DNA of 64,000 nt from Actinocatenispora thailandica (GCF_016865425.1 NZ_AP023355.1:7190198-7254197); one strand, 5' to 3'; positions 43,270 through 52,692 are shown, counted from the first letter of the stretch. The notes: a model not told the origin generated them from the sequence alone. Numbers and translations: made by a program.

Positions 43270-44121
43270 ATGTCTTCGGCCCTCAGTGCCTCCCGCCCTG
43301 CCCGTACCGCGGCCTCCCGCCCTGCCCGTACCGCGCTGACCGGTTCGCCGGCCGCGCCCGACCTGTCCGGCCGCGCCGTCGTCGTCCTGCACGCGCATCC
43401 CGACGACGAGGCGATCTTCACCGCGGCCACCATGCGCCGGCTCGCCGACCGCGGCGCCCGGGTGGTCCTCGTCATGGCCACCGGTGGGGAACTCGGCGAA
43501 CAGCTCGCTCCGCTGCGGCCCGGCGAGTCCGTGCACGGCCGCCGGCTGGCCGAGCTGGAGGCCGCCGCGGAGCTGCTCGGCGTGTCCCGGCTGGTGCTGC
43601 TCGGCCGGCGCGACTCCGGCATGATGGGCTGGCCGTCGGCCCGGCACCCGCGGGCACTGGCCCGCGGCCGGACCGACCGGCTGGCCCGCCGGCTCGCCGA
43701 GGTCATCGACGCCGAACGGGCCGACACCGTGCTGCACTACGACGACCGAGGCATCTACGGACACCCCGATCACGTTGCGGTGCACCGGATCGGCGCGCTC
43801 GCGGCGGCCATGACCGGTGCCGTGTCGTACGAGGCGACCGTCGACCGGGACCACCTGCGCGGGCGCGGCGGTACCCACCTGATCGACGCGGCGAGCGGGC
43901 ACACCGGCGACTACGGCCGCGCCGGGTACGAGATTCCGGTGCGGCTGAGCGCGACCGACGCCGAACTCGCCGCGAAGCGGGCCGCGATGGCCGCGCACGC
44001 CAGCCAGATCGCGCCGGCGGCGGTCGGCGGCGACGGCTTCGCCGACACGTACCGGCACGAGTGGTACCTGACCAGCCACGCCCGGGGCATTCTCACCGAG
44101 CTGGCCGCCACTCCCAGCTGA
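43270..44121 (+). CDS. PIG-L family deacetylase
   Basis: Zinc-dependent N-deacetylase family that includes MshB and Mca of mycothiol metabolism. The 283-residue product has the zinc motif LHAHPDDEAIFTAA near residues 40-53 and the later HPDHVAVHR. Whether it acts on mycothiol precursors, conjugates or other sugars is not decided by sequence. The first ~35 residues are not conserved and include an exact 24-bp tandem duplication (43288-43311, 43312-43335). ATG 43270 or GTG 43258 may be the start. Confidence 0.85.
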   Translation: MSSALSASRPARTAASRPARTALTGSPAAPDLSGRAVVVLHAHPDDEAIFTAATMRRLADRGARVVLVMATGGELGEQLAPLRPGESVHGRRLAELEAAAELLGVSRLVLLGRRDSGMMGWPSARHPRALARGRTDRLARRLAEVIDAERADTVLHYDDRGIYGHPDHVAVHRIGALAAAMTGAVSYEATVDRDHLRGRGGTHLIDAASGHTGDYGRAGYEIPVRLSATDAELAAKRAAMAAHASQIAPAAVGGDGFADTYRHEWYLTSHARGILTELAATPS

Positions 44122-44189
44122 CACCGGCCCGGGGCGCCGCGGCTGGCGCCCCTCGTGGCCCTGCCCCGCCAGGGGTGTTGCTTGGCTGT

Positions 44190-44249
44190 CCTTTGCTCTG
44201 CGCACTTCAGCGCACCATCGGTGGTGCAGGTGAGTGCCCAGAGCAAAGG
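44190..44249. repeat. 60-bp nested palindrome
   Basis: Outer arms CCTTTGCTCTG (44190-44200) and CAGAGCAAAGG (44239-44249), middle arms GCACT/AGTGC, and inner arms GCACCA/TGGTGC (44212-44217, 44222-44227) form an almost continuous hairpin with loop TCGG. It follows the deacetylase by 68 bases, so it may end its transcript, but it is larger than a normal terminator. Confidence 0.8.
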
Positions 44250-44264
44250 GGCGCCGCAACAGGG

Positions 44265-44362
44265 CCGCGACCCGGCCGCGCCGCGATCCGGCCGGTCTGT
44301 GATCCGCGCCGCGATCCGGCCGCGCCGCGACCCGGCCGCGCCGCGATCCGGCCGGTCTGTGA
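44265..44362. repeat. Direct repeat of 38 bp with 60-bp period
   Basis: Exact copies lie at 44265-44302 and 44325-44362, with further partial copies of GCCGGTCTGTGA (44366-44377) and CCGCGATCCGGCC nearby. Nothing in the region codes for a believable protein. Confidence 0.9.
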
Positions 44363-44438
44363 CCCGGCCGGTCTGTGACATCGCCTACCGGCGGGGATGG
44401 CCGGGAAGCAGCCGGGGCCGTCGGGCGTTGCAGGTCAC

Positions 44439-45443
44439 GTGGCTGTGTCTGACGAGGTGAAACTGTCGGTGCTGGACCTGGCGCCGGTACCGGACGGATC
44501 GACGCCGGCCGACGCGTTGCGCAACAGCGTCGAGCTGGTACGACTGGCGGAGCGGCTCGGTTACCACCGGTACTGGGTGGCCGAGCACCACAACATGCCG
44601 GGCATCGCGAGTTCCTCTCCGCCGGTGCTGATCGGCCACCTGGCCAGCGCGACCGAACGGATCCGGATCGGCTCCGGCGGCGTGATGCTGCCCAACCACG
44701 CGCCGCTGGTGGTGGCCGAACAGTTCGGCATGCTGTCCGCGCTGCACGACGGCCGGATCGACCTGGGGCTGGGCCGCGCGCCCGGCACCGACCAGGTCAC
44801 CGCGCACGCGCTGCGGCGGGACGCTTCCCCGGCGGCGGACGAGTTCCCGCGCCAGCTCGGCGAGCTGATCGGCTTCCTGGACGGCGAGTTCCCGGACGAC
44901 CACCCGTACGCGTCGATCACCGCGGTGCCCGGCCGGGGCTACCGACCGCCGATCTGGCTGCTCGGCTCGTCCGGCTACTCCGCCCAGCTGGCCGGCGCGC
45001 TGGGCATGCCGTTCTCGTTCGCGCACCACTTCGCCGGCGACAACACGGTACCGGCGGTGGAGCTGTACCGCTCGTCGTTCCGGCCGTCGCCGGACCTGGC
45101 CGAGCCGTACGTGATGCTCGGGGTGTCGGTGTTCTGCGCCGACACCGAGGACGAGGCGCGCCGGATGGCAAGCTCCCAGGAGCTGTCGTTCCTGCAGCTG
45201 CGCACCGGCCGGCCCGGCCCGCTGCCGAGCCCCGAACAGGCCGCGAACTACCCGTACACGTCGCTGGACCGGCAGCTGATGGAGCAGCGCGGCCAGCACA
45301 CCGTCGTCGGCGACCCGAAGCAGGTCGCGGAGCAGCTGACCGAGCTGGTCGCCCGGACCGGCGCGCAGGAGCTGATGGTCACCACCCAGGCGTGGGACCA
45401 CGCCGCCCGGCTGCACTCGTACGAGCTGGTCGCCGGGCACTGA
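44439..45443 (+). CDS. LLM-class flavin-dependent oxidoreductase
   Basis: A 334-residue protein of the luciferase-like monooxygenase family. It starts the conserved region with [20 protein letters not shown], then [20 protein letters not shown] and [20 protein letters not shown], typical of the MsnO8/alkanal-type members. FMN or F420 use cannot be told apart. GTG 44439 is a reasonable start; GTG 44445 and an ATG at 44397 are alternatives. Confidence 0.9.
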   Translation: MAVSDEVKLSVLDLAPVPDGSTPADALRNSVELVRLAERLGYHRYWVAEHHNMPGIASSSPPVLIGHLASATERIRIGSGGVMLPNHAPLVVAEQFGMLSALHDGRIDLGLGRAPGTDQVTAHALRRDASPAADEFPRQLGELIGFLDGEFPDDHPYASITAVPGRGYRPPIWLLGSSGYSAQLAGALGMPFSFAHHFAGDNTVPAVELYRSSFRPSPDLAEPYVMLGVSVFCADTEDEARRMASSQELSFLQLRTGRPGPLPSPEQAANYPYTSLDRQLMEQRGQHTVVGDPKQVAEQLTELVARTGAQELMVTTQAWDHAARLHSYELVAGH

Positions 45444-45495
45444 CCGGCGCATTCCGCGACGGGTGGCGGCACCGGACGTGGCAGCATGGCTTCGC

Positions 45496-46269
45496 GTGGG
45501 GATTCGGGTACTGATCGCGGACGACCAGGCCGCCGTGCGGCGCGGGCTGCGGCGCGTCCTGGACGGCGAGCCGGACATCGAGGTGGTCGGCGAGGCGGCG
45601 GACGGGCTGGCCGCGGTCGACGCGGCGGCCCGACTGGCGCCGGACGTGGCGCTGGTCGACGTCCGGATGCCCGGGTTGGACGGCATCGAGGTGACCCGCC
45701 GGCTGGTCGCTGGGCCGCGGCCGGTGCGGGTGGTCGTGGTCACCACGTTCGACCTGGACGAGTACGTGTACCCGGCGCTGCGGCTCGGCGCGTCCGGATT
45801 CCTGCTGAAGCGGTCCGGGCCGGCACTGCTGATCGAGGCGGTCCGGGCCGCGATGGTCGGGGACAGCCTGATCAGCCCGTCCGTCACGGTACGGCTGTTG
45901 CGCCACGTCACCGGTGCCGGCGGCCCCGCCGCGGGCGAGCGGCAGGTACTCGGCGGCACCGGGGTCCACGGTGGTCGGTCGGGAGACGGCCCGGTGGGCG
46001 AGGGTGGCGCGGCCGGTGCCGCCGGGGGACGGCGGGCGGCGCGCGGCGGTCCGGCGGGCGAGGCGTTGACCGAGCGGGAGATCGAGATCGCCGGGCAGGT
46101 CGCCGCCGGGAGAACCAACGCCGACATCGGCCGCGAGCTGTACATCTCGCCCGGCACGGTGAAGACGCACGTGGCGAGCATCCAGCGCAAGCTCGGGGTA
46201 CGCAACCGGGTCGGCATCGCGCTGCACGCCTGGGAGATGGGCTACCCGTCGCCGCGGGACGTCCGGTGA
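45496..46269 (+). CDS. NarL/LuxR-type response regulator
   Basis: A 257-residue regulator. The receiver has Asp9-Asp10, phospho-acceptor Asp55 in LVDVRMPG, Thr83/84 and Lys105 in FLLKRSG. The LuxR helix-turn-helix is LTEREIEIAGQVAAG, then ISPGTVKTHVASIQRKLGV. A Gly-rich linker of ~55 residues between the domains is unusually long. GTG 45496 is chosen since the receiver begins there. Its stop overlaps the kinase GTG. Confidence 0.93.
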   Translation: MGIRVLIADDQAAVRRGLRRVLDGEPDIEVVGEAADGLAAVDAAARLAPDVALVDVRMPGLDGIEVTRRLVAGPRPVRVVVVTTFDLDEYVYPALRLGASGFLLKRSGPALLIEAVRAAMVGDSLISPSVTVRLLRHVTGAGGPAAGERQVLGGTGVHGGRSGDGPVGEGGAAGAAGGRRAARGGPAGEALTEREIEIAGQVAAGRTNADIGRELYISPGTVKTHVASIQRKLGVRNRVGIALHAWEMGYPSPRDVR

Positions 46270-47465
46270 CCGATCCCGGTCGACCGGCCCCTGGGGACGG
46301 TGCCGCGGAGCGGTCGACGACCGCGGCCGCCTGGCGTGGCCGGGTGCGGCTCGCCGCGGGCGTCGCGCTCGCGGTCGTGCTGCTGCTGCCGGTACCGCTG
46401 GCGAAGACCGAGGCGGGCGCCGCGCTGCTCGTCGCGCTGCCCGCGGCGGTGGCCGGGTTCGTGGCGTTCGTCCGCTGGCGGGGCCGCTTCCTGCTCGGCG
46501 CGGTCGCGGTCGCCTGCGCGCTGTCGTTCGCCGCCGACGCCGCGTACCGCGGTCCGCAGGACTACGCGGTGCTGTGGGCGCTGCCCGAGTACCTGGCGCT
46601 GCTGGTACTGGTGACCCGGACGATCCGGAGCGCGCCCGGCCGGGTGGCGGCGCTGCTCGGGCCGGCGACCGCGCTGGCGGTGGTGTTGCTGCCGATCCGG
46701 GCGCTGCTGGCGCATCCGGCCAGCGACGCGCTGGCCGTCGCACTGCTCTGCGCGCTGTCGATGTTCCCGGCCGCCTGCGCCGCGGGACTCGGCCTCTACC
46801 TGCGCCTGCTCGCCGTGCGGCGAGCCCGCGCGGTCGACGATCTGCTTGCGGCGCAACGGTTGTCGGTTGCGGCCGATCTGCACGACTTCGTCGCCCACGA
46901 GCTGACCGGGATCGTGGTCGAGGTGCAGGCCACGCAGTGGGAGCAGGCGTACCAGCCGGACCAGATGCGGGAGCTGCTCGGCCGGGTCGAGGCCGCCGGG
47001 GTGCGCGCGCTGGACTCGATGGACCGTACCGTCGCGTCGCTGCGCACCGGCACGCCACCGCGCCGGCTGTACCGGTTCGCCGACCTGACCGAGGTCACCG
47101 ACCGGTTCGGTGCCACGCTGAGGCTCGACGAAGCGCTGGGCCCGGTCGCGGACACTACCCAGCAGACCGGGTACCGGATCGTCGTCGAGGCGCTGACCAA
47201 CGTGCGCCGGCACGCCGCCGGCGCCCAGGCCACGGTGACCGTCGCTCCGTCCGGTACCGGCGCGATCGCGGTCACCGTCACCGACACCGGCGGGCACCGG
47301 CGCCGCCGGCCCGGTGGTGGCGCCGGGCCGGGCGAACCGGGCCGTTACGGGCACGGCGGCACCGGGCTCGCCGGCCTGGCGGCCCGGGTGGACGCGCTCG
47401 GCGGCACGTTGCGCTGGGGCCCCCAGGGCGACGGCTGGCAGGTACACGCCGTGCTACCGCGCTGA
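46266..47465 (+). CDS. Sensor histidine kinase (HisKA_3 type)
   Basis: A 399-residue NarX/DesK-like kinase. It has about five to six membrane helices between residues 30 and 185, the dimerisation motif DLHDFVAHELTG with His206 as phosphorylation site, and a HATPase domain with ALTNVRRHA (N box) and GTGLAGLAARVDALGG. No large sensory domain is present, so it likely senses a membrane or envelope state. GTG 46266 overlaps the response regulator stop. Confidence 0.92.
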   Translation: MTDPGRPAPGDGAAERSTTAAAWRGRVRLAAGVALAVVLLLPVPLAKTEAGAALLVALPAAVAGFVAFVRWRGRFLLGAVAVACALSFAADAAYRGPQDYAVLWALPEYLALLVLVTRTIRSAPGRVAALLGPATALAVVLLPIRALLAHPASDALAVALLCALSMFPAACAAGLGLYLRLLAVRRARAVDDLLAAQRLSVAADLHDFVAHELTGIVVEVQATQWEQAYQPDQMRELLGRVEAAGVRALDSMDRTVASLRTGTPPRRLYRFADLTEVTDRFGATLRLDEALGPVADTTQQTGYRIVVEALTNVRRHAAGAQATVTVAPSGTGAIAVTVTDTGGHRRRRPGGGAGPGEPGRYGHGGTGLAGLAARVDALGGTLRWGPQGDGWQVHAVLPR

Positions 47466-47727
47466 GCCGCCCCCGCGACGTCGCGTGCCTGCGGTGACGG
47501 CCTGCCGCGCTGAGCGCCCCGCGATGTCGCGTGGCTTCGGTGATGGCGTGCCGTGTTGAGTCGGCCTGCGTGACGTCGTGTGCCTTCCGTGGCGGCATGC
47601 CGTGCCCGCGTGTTTCGCGGGCTGGTGCGGGGCGCTGCGGGTGGACGGATATCTGCCGAACGGCAGATGTGCGGTGCGCGGCGACGGCGGAGGCTGGCAG
47701 GGACCTGTCGCGTTCCTGGAGGTTCCG
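47466..47727. repeat. Spacer with three imperfect ~50-bp tandem repeats
   Basis: Starting at the kinase stop, three diverged units containing GCTGAG, GACGTCGCGTG-like and GGCATGCCGT-like words follow each other to about 47610. The rest is unremarkable up to GGAGG at 47718-47722, the ribosome site of the lipoprotein gene. Confidence 0.6.
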
Positions 47728-48120
47728 TTGCCGACAACCGTTGTCCCGCTTCGTTTCGCCGCGCTGCCGCTGATCGCCGCCGGTGTCCTGCTGACCGCCG
47801 GCTGCACGATCGACGCCAAGGACGCGCGGCCGCAGCACCGGACGTTCCCGTTCTCCGGCACCACGCTGAACGTGGTGGCGCACGGTACGCCGACCGACCT
47901 GGTACCGGTGGACCGGCGGGACGTGCGGGTCACCCGGTGGTTCGTGCACAAGCCGGGCAGCAGCCCGCACGCGCACTGGCGGCTGACTGGGCACACGCTC
48001 GACATCGACGCCGGCTGCACCGGCCTTGCGCTGTGCGACGTACGGTTCCAGGTCGACGTGCCCCGTGGCGTCCGGGTGCTGCGAAACGGCCGCGCCACCA
48101 AGCTGACCGGCGGCCACTGA
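47728..48120 (+). CDS. Small secreted lipoprotein
   Basis: A 130-residue precursor with a signal peptide and the lipobox LTAGC (Cys near residue 27). The mature part is about 100 residues, beta-rich, with two later Cys. The start is a TTG at 47728, preceded by GGAGG; no better start gives a signal peptide. The stop overlaps the ABC ATPase start (TGATG), so the lipoprotein and transporter are coupled. It may sense or assist the exporter. Confidence 0.75.
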   Translation: MPTTVVPLRFAALPLIAAGVLLTAGCTIDAKDARPQHRTFPFSGTTLNVVAHGTPTDLVPVDRRDVRVTRWFVHKPGSSPHAHWRLTGHTLDIDAGCTGLALCDVRFQVDVPRGVRVLRNGRATKLTGGH

Positions 48121-49007
48121 TGCTCGAACTGCTCGGCGTGACCAAGGTGTACCGGGGCGGTCGGCGCGCGGTCGACGACGTGACGCTGCGGCTGGACGCC
48201 GGCCTGATCGGACTGCTCGGCCCGAACGGCGCCGGCAAGTCGAGCCTGATGCGCATCGCGGCGACCGTGACCCGGCCGAGCGCGGGCCGGATCCTGTTCC
48301 GCGGTCACGACGTCGTCGCCCGACCGGACGGGTTGCGCACCTCGCTCGGCTACCTGCCGCAGGACTTCACCGGCTACCCGAAGCTGTCGGCGCGGGAGTT
48401 CCTGCGCTACCTGGCTGCCGCCAAGGGGCTGCGGGCCCGGTCGGCGCGGGCCCGGATCGACGAACTGCTCGCCACCGTCAACCTCACCGAGGCGGCGCGG
48501 CGGCCGCTCGGCACGTACTCCGGTGGGATGCTGCGGCGGGTCGGCATCGCGCAGGCGCTGCTCGGCGACCCGGCGGTGCTGATCGTGGACGAGCCGACCG
48601 CCGGGCTCGACCCGCAGGAACGGGTCAGGTTCCGCAATCTGCTCAGCGAGCTCGCTACCGACCGGGTGGTGATCCTGTCCACCCACATCGTGTCCGACGT
48701 GGAGTCGGTGGCCCGGGACGTCGCGATCCTGGCCGGCGGCCGGCTGCGCGCCCGCGGTACGCCGGAGGCGCTGATCGGCGCGGTGACCGGTCACGCGTGG
48801 ACCGCCGTGGTGCCGGCCGAGGCGCTGCCCGAGGTGCAGGCCCGGTTCCGGGTCACCCGCACGACGCACCGCGCCGACGGGGTGCTCGTCCGGCTGCTGT
48901 GCCCGGTACGGCCGTTCGACGCGGCGACGGCGGTCGACCCGGACCTGGAGGATGCGTACCTGGCGGCGGTCGCCCGCGCCGAACCGGCCGCGGCGGTGAC
49001 CCGATGA
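48120..49007 (+). CDS. ABC transporter ATP-binding protein
   Basis: A 295-residue ATPase with Walker A LLGPNGAGKSS, signature YSGGMLRRVGIAQALL, Walker B VLIVDEPTAGLDPQE and H-loop STHIVSDV. The C-terminal ~80 residues form a regulatory extension common in export ATPases. ATG 48120 overlaps the lipoprotein stop, and its own stop overlaps the permease ATG. Confidence 0.94.
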   Translation: MLELLGVTKVYRGGRRAVDDVTLRLDAGLIGLLGPNGAGKSSLMRIAATVTRPSAGRILFRGHDVVARPDGLRTSLGYLPQDFTGYPKLSAREFLRYLAAAKGLRARSARARIDELLATVNLTEAARRPLGTYSGGMLRRVGIAQALLGDPAVLIVDEPTAGLDPQERVRFRNLLSELATDRVVILSTHIVSDVESVARDVAILAGGRLRARGTPEALIGAVTGHAWTAVVPAEALPEVQARFRVTRTTHRADGVLVRLLCPVRPFDAATAVDPDLEDAYLAAVARAEPAAAVTR

Positions 49008-50890
49008 GGCCGCCCGGCAGCGCCGACCCGGCGGGACCGCCCGGAAGTGCTGGTCCGGTGACGCCGCCTGGATGCGCTGGCCAGATGTGGGCGGCCGTGC
49101 GTGGCGGAACGACGGTGCCGCCCGAGGCCGGCGATGGTTTCGTGACCGGTCTTGCCGGGCTTGCCGGCGCGGCGGTGCCCGGAGGCGGCGGTCGTTCGAC
49201 GGTGCGGTCGGGTTCCTGGGTCGGCGGTGTGTTCGCGGTGGCCGGCGCGGACTTCCGGGACCGGGTGCGGCGACCGGCCTTCCTGGTGACGCTCGCGGCG
49301 ACCGTCGCGCTGGGCTGGCTGATCCTGCCCGGCGCCGGCGCGCACTGGGCGGTACTGCAGATCGGTGACTACCGTGGCCGCTACAGCAGCGACTACGTCG
49401 GCCTCGCGACCGCGATGGGCGGCGCGCTGTGGCTGTCGTTTGCCGGTTTCTACGTGGTGCGTGGCGGGATCGCGCGCGACGAGCGCACCGGGGTCGGTCG
49501 GCTGCTCGCCGCGACCCCGTTGCGTACCACCGGATACCTGCTCGGCAAGCTGCTCAGCAACGTCATGGTGTTCGCCAGCATGCTGGGCGTGTTGGTTGTC
49601 ACCGCCGTTGCGCTGCAGCAGATCCGTGGCGAGTCGCGCGCGGTCGATCCGGTCGGCCTGCTGCTGCCGTACCTGGTGTTCGCGCTGCCGGTGCTGGTGC
49701 TCGTGGGCTCGCTCGCCCTGGTGAGCGAGACGGTGCCGGTGTTGCGCGGTGGGATCGGCAACGTCGCCTGGTTCTTCGCCTGGATGGTACTGCTGGTGGG
49801 CGGTCTGAGCGCGCACGCCCCGCTCGGCGGTCTGGGCTGGCAGCAACCGCTCGACTCGATCCGGGCCGATCTCGTCGCGCAGCACGCCCGGGTGCACGGC
49901 GACTTCAGCCTCGGACTGACCTATCTGGACAGTCCACTGCGGACCTTCGAGTGGCACGGCTTCGTGCCGTCGGCTGGTTTCCTCGGTACCCGGCTGCTCC
50001 TCGTGGCGATCGCGATCGTGCTGGTGCTGCTCCCGGCGTTCTGGTTCCCGCGCTTCGACCCGGCCCGGGGCCGCCCCCGCCGTGCCGCCGCGCCTGCCCG
50101 CGTCTCGCCCGCCATGCCGCCCGGCGGTTTCCGGGGCGCCCCGGCGGCTCCCCCGGGCGCGGGCGTCGCGGCTGCCGTGCCGATTCCCGCATCCGCCGGT
50201 GCCCCGGCCGCCACGGCCGCGCGGGGCCGGTCCGTCCCGGACGCCGGCGGGTTGCCGACGACGGCGGCCACGGCGGGCGGCGTCGTGCTGCCCCGGCTGG
50301 TACTGGGTGAGCTGCGCATCCTGCTGGCCGGGATGCGCTGGTGGTGGTGGCTGGTCGCCGCGGCGATCGTCGTGGCCGGGATCGCCGCCGGTACCGGCGG
50401 GATCCGGCTGACGCTGCCGATCGCCTGGCTGTGGCCGATCCTGCTCTGGTCCCGGCTCGGCACCCGGGACGCCGAGCACGGCACCGACGGGCTGCTCGCC
50501 GCGCTGCCCCGGCCGTACCGGCGGCGGCTGGCGCAGTGGTGCGCCGGGCTCGCGGTGACGGTGGCGACCGGTGCCGGGCCGCTGGCCGTACTGGTCGGGC
50601 ACGGTGACGGGGTCGGCGTCGCGGCGTGGGCGGGCGGCGCGGTGTTCCTTCCCTCGCTGGCGCTCGCGCTCGGCTCGATCGGCCGCACCCAGCGGCTGTT
50701 CCAGGCGGTGTACCTGCCGCTGTGGTACACGATCGCGAACGGCCTGCCGCTGCTCGACGTCATGGGCGCGACCCGCGCGCCCGGCGCCGCGGCACCGCTG
50801 CCGCCGGCGCTCGTCGCCGCGACCGGGCTGGTACTGCTGCTCGCGGCACTCGCGGCACTCGCGGCGGCCCGGTGGCGACGCGCCCCCTGA
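49004..50890 (+). CDS. ABC transporter permease, double-length
   Basis: A 628-residue membrane protein with an unconserved ~75-residue cytosolic N terminus, a first group of about six helices (residues 95-360), a Pro/Ala-rich cytosolic linker (about 365-430), and a second group of about six helices. It looks like two permease halves on one chain. It overlaps the ATPase gene by four bases. The two-component system upstream probably controls it; substrate unknown. Confidence 0.87.
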   Translation: MRPPGSADPAGPPGSAGPVTPPGCAGQMWAAVRGGTTVPPEAGDGFVTGLAGLAGAAVPGGGGRSTVRSGSWVGGVFAVAGADFRDRVRRPAFLVTLAATVALGWLILPGAGAHWAVLQIGDYRGRYSSDYVGLATAMGGALWLSFAGFYVVRGGIARDERTGVGRLLAATPLRTTGYLLGKLLSNVMVFASMLGVLVVTAVALQQIRGESRAVDPVGLLLPYLVFALPVLVLVGSLALVSETVPVLRGGIGNVAWFFAWMVLLVGGLSAHAPLGGLGWQQPLDSIRADLVAQHARVHGDFSLGLTYLDSPLRTFEWHGFVPSAGFLGTRLLLVAIAIVLVLLPAFWFPRFDPARGRPRRAAAPARVSPAMPPGGFRGAPAAPPGAGVAAAVPIPASAGAPAATAARGRSVPDAGGLPTTAATAGGVVLPRLVLGELRILLAGMRWWWWLVAAAIVVAGIAAGTGGIRLTLPIAWLWPILLWSRLGTRDAEHGTDGLLAALPRPYRRRLAQWCAGLAVTVATGAGPLAVLVGHGDGVGVAAWAGGAVFLPSLALALGSIGRTQRLFQAVYLPLWYTIANGLPLLDVMGATRAPGAAAPLPPALVAATGLVLLLAALAALAAARWRRAP

Positions 50891-50920
50891 CCCGGCCCGG
50901 CCGCCGGTGGCGTGCGTCGG

Positions 50921-51745
50921 TCAGCGTCGCTGGTAGCGGGCGCGGACGAAGCACAGCAGGCCGAAGCAGCCGATCCCGAAGGCCACCAGGCACAGCAGCA
51001 CCCGGCCGTGCGGCTGCCCGGCCAGTACCCGCAGCGCCTGATCCAGCCCGCGGCTGTGGTGCGGCTGGTAGGTGACCGCCGAGACGGTCAGCAGCACGCC
51101 GACGATGCCGTACGCGACGCCCTTGGCGACGTGCCCGACCGCGCCGACGGCAAGCACCGCGCGCCGGGCCCGGTGACCCAGCCGGTCCAGTTGCATGGCG
51201 CGCTCGAACCGGCGGAGCAGGCCGTAGCAGAGCATGCCGATGCCGAGCGCGACCACCCCGACGCCGATCGCGCCGACCAGGAACCGGCCGCCCGGCAGGC
51301 TCAGCGCGGTCGACGTGGCCCGCTGCTCGCTGCGCCCGCTGGACGGCGCGCGGTCGGACAGCACCGTCCGCGCCGTGGTCGCGGTCAGCGCGGCGAAGCA
51401 GATCGCCTGCGCGATCGACGTCAGCCGCCGCTGCGTGCCGGGATGGTCGCCGTGGCCGGGTTCGCCCCAGACGGCCTCGGCGAGCCGCCACAGGGTCAGC
51501 AGCAGCAGCCCCACGGTGAGGATCGCGAGCAGTACCCGGCCGAACGCGGCGCCGGCCAGGGTGGCGAGCGCGCCGCCGGCGTCGGCCGACCGGCCCGAGC
51601 CACCGAACGCGATCTGCACCGCGAGCCAGGCGACCAGCAGGTGGATCGCCCCGTAGGCGGCGTAGCCCGCCCGGCCGACGCGGCGCATCAGCACCTGACG
51701 GTGGTGGGTGGGCGCGTGCCGCCACGGCCACCGGATCGCGGTCAC
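50921..51745 (-). CDS. DUF1206 membrane protein
   Basis: A 274-residue protein with six membrane helices in three similar pairs (around GRAGYAAYGAIHLLVAWLAV, then LTSIAQAICFAALT, then GHVAKGVAYGIVGVLL), the layout of DUF1206 proteins. Function unknown. GTG 51745 overlaps the stop of the lipid kinase gene, so the two are coupled. Confidence 0.9.
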   Translation of the reverse strand: MTAIRWPWRHAPTHHRQVLMRRVGRAGYAAYGAIHLLVAWLAVQIAFGGSGRSADAGGALATLAGAAFGRVLLAILTVGLLLLTLWRLAEAVWGEPGHGDHPGTQRRLTSIAQAICFAALTATTARTVLSDRAPSSGRSEQRATSTALSLPGGRFLVGAIGVGVVALGIGMLCYGLLRRFERAMQLDRLGHRARRAVLAVGAVGHVAKGVAYGIVGVLLTVSAVTYQPHHSRGLDQALRVLAGQPHGRVLLCLVAFGIGCFGLLCFVRARYQRR

Positions 51746-52692
51746 CGCTGGACCTCCGCCTCCGCAGTCGGATCAGCTTCCCCGTCGGCTTCGGCCGCCG
51801 GCTGCCGGCCCGTCGGACGGTCGGCCGGGACGAACAGGCGCCAGGCGCCCGGCAGTACCCGCCAGGACCGGCTGACGGTCGGCTCGGAGAGCTCGCCGTC
51901 CGCGTTGACCCGGAACCGTTCGCCGGCCACCAGCACCCGGTCCGCCGGGCCGTGGATCACGTCGGAGGAGTCGACGTGCCGGCCGTGCAGCAGCCGCAGC
52001 GCGTAACCGATCCGCGCGAGCGGCCCGGTCGACTGCGAGATCGTCACGTGCATCCGGCCGTCGTGCACCGACGCGTCCGGGCTGAGCAGCGCGCTGCCGC
52101 CGGCGATCGTCGGCGCGTTGGAGACGGCCACCATCAGGTTGCGGTGCCGCGGATGGGTGACGGTACGGCCGTCGATGACCACGGTCAGCCGGGTGCCGGG
52201 CCGGACCAGGCCGGCCAGGACCGCACCGATCGGGAACGCGGCCGGGCCGACGTGCGGCTTGAGCGGGCGGGCGCTGTCCGCGGCGTCGGCACCGACCCCG
52301 ATGTGCGCCGCGTTCACCACCACGTCGTCGGTGTCGTCCACGATCAGGTCCACGGCGCGGGTGACGCCGTCCCGGACGATGCCCGCCGCCGCGGCCACGT
52401 CCAGCGGGATCCCGCTGCCGCGGGCGAAGTCGTTACCGGTACCGAGGGGTAGCAGGCCGACGCGACGCCGGTCCAGCTCGCCCCGGCGGTACAGCGCGCG
52501 CAGCAGGGCGTGCAGCGATCCGTCGCCACCGGCCACGACCACGTCCTCGTCGTCGTGCTCGGTGAGGATCCGGTCGAGCGCGGCGCCGGCCGAGACGGCG
52601 ACCCGGGTGACCGGCGTACCGATGAGCTTCTCGCCGGTCTCGATCGACTCGGCGTCGGTGGTTCCCGCGTCCTCGTTGTGGATCAGCAGCAT
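51742..52692 (-). CDS. Diacylglycerol/sphingosine kinase family lipid kinase
   Basis: A 316-residue DAGK-catalytic-domain protein. It has IHNEDAGT at the start, VVAGGDGSLHALLRAL for nucleotide binding, LLPLGTGNDFARGSGIP, and a beta-rich C-terminal domain with FRVNADGELSE. The start MLLIHNEDAG is at ATG 52692. The Pro/Ala-rich tail is not conserved. It may phosphorylate diacylglycerol or a similar lipid. Confidence 0.9.
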   Translation of the reverse strand: MLLIHNEDAGTTDAESIETGEKLIGTPVTRVAVSAGAALDRILTEHDDEDVVVAGGDGSLHALLRALYRRGELDRRRVGLLPLGTGNDFARGSGIPLDVAAAAGIVRDGVTRAVDLIVDDTDDVVVNAAHIGVGADAADSARPLKPHVGPAAFPIGAVLAGLVRPGTRLTVVIDGRTVTHPRHRNLMVAVSNAPTIAGGSALLSPDASVHDGRMHVTISQSTGPLARIGYALRLLHGRHVDSSDVIHGPADRVLVAGERFRVNADGELSEPTVSRSWRVLPGAWRLFVPADRPTGRQPAAEADGEADPTAEAEVQR

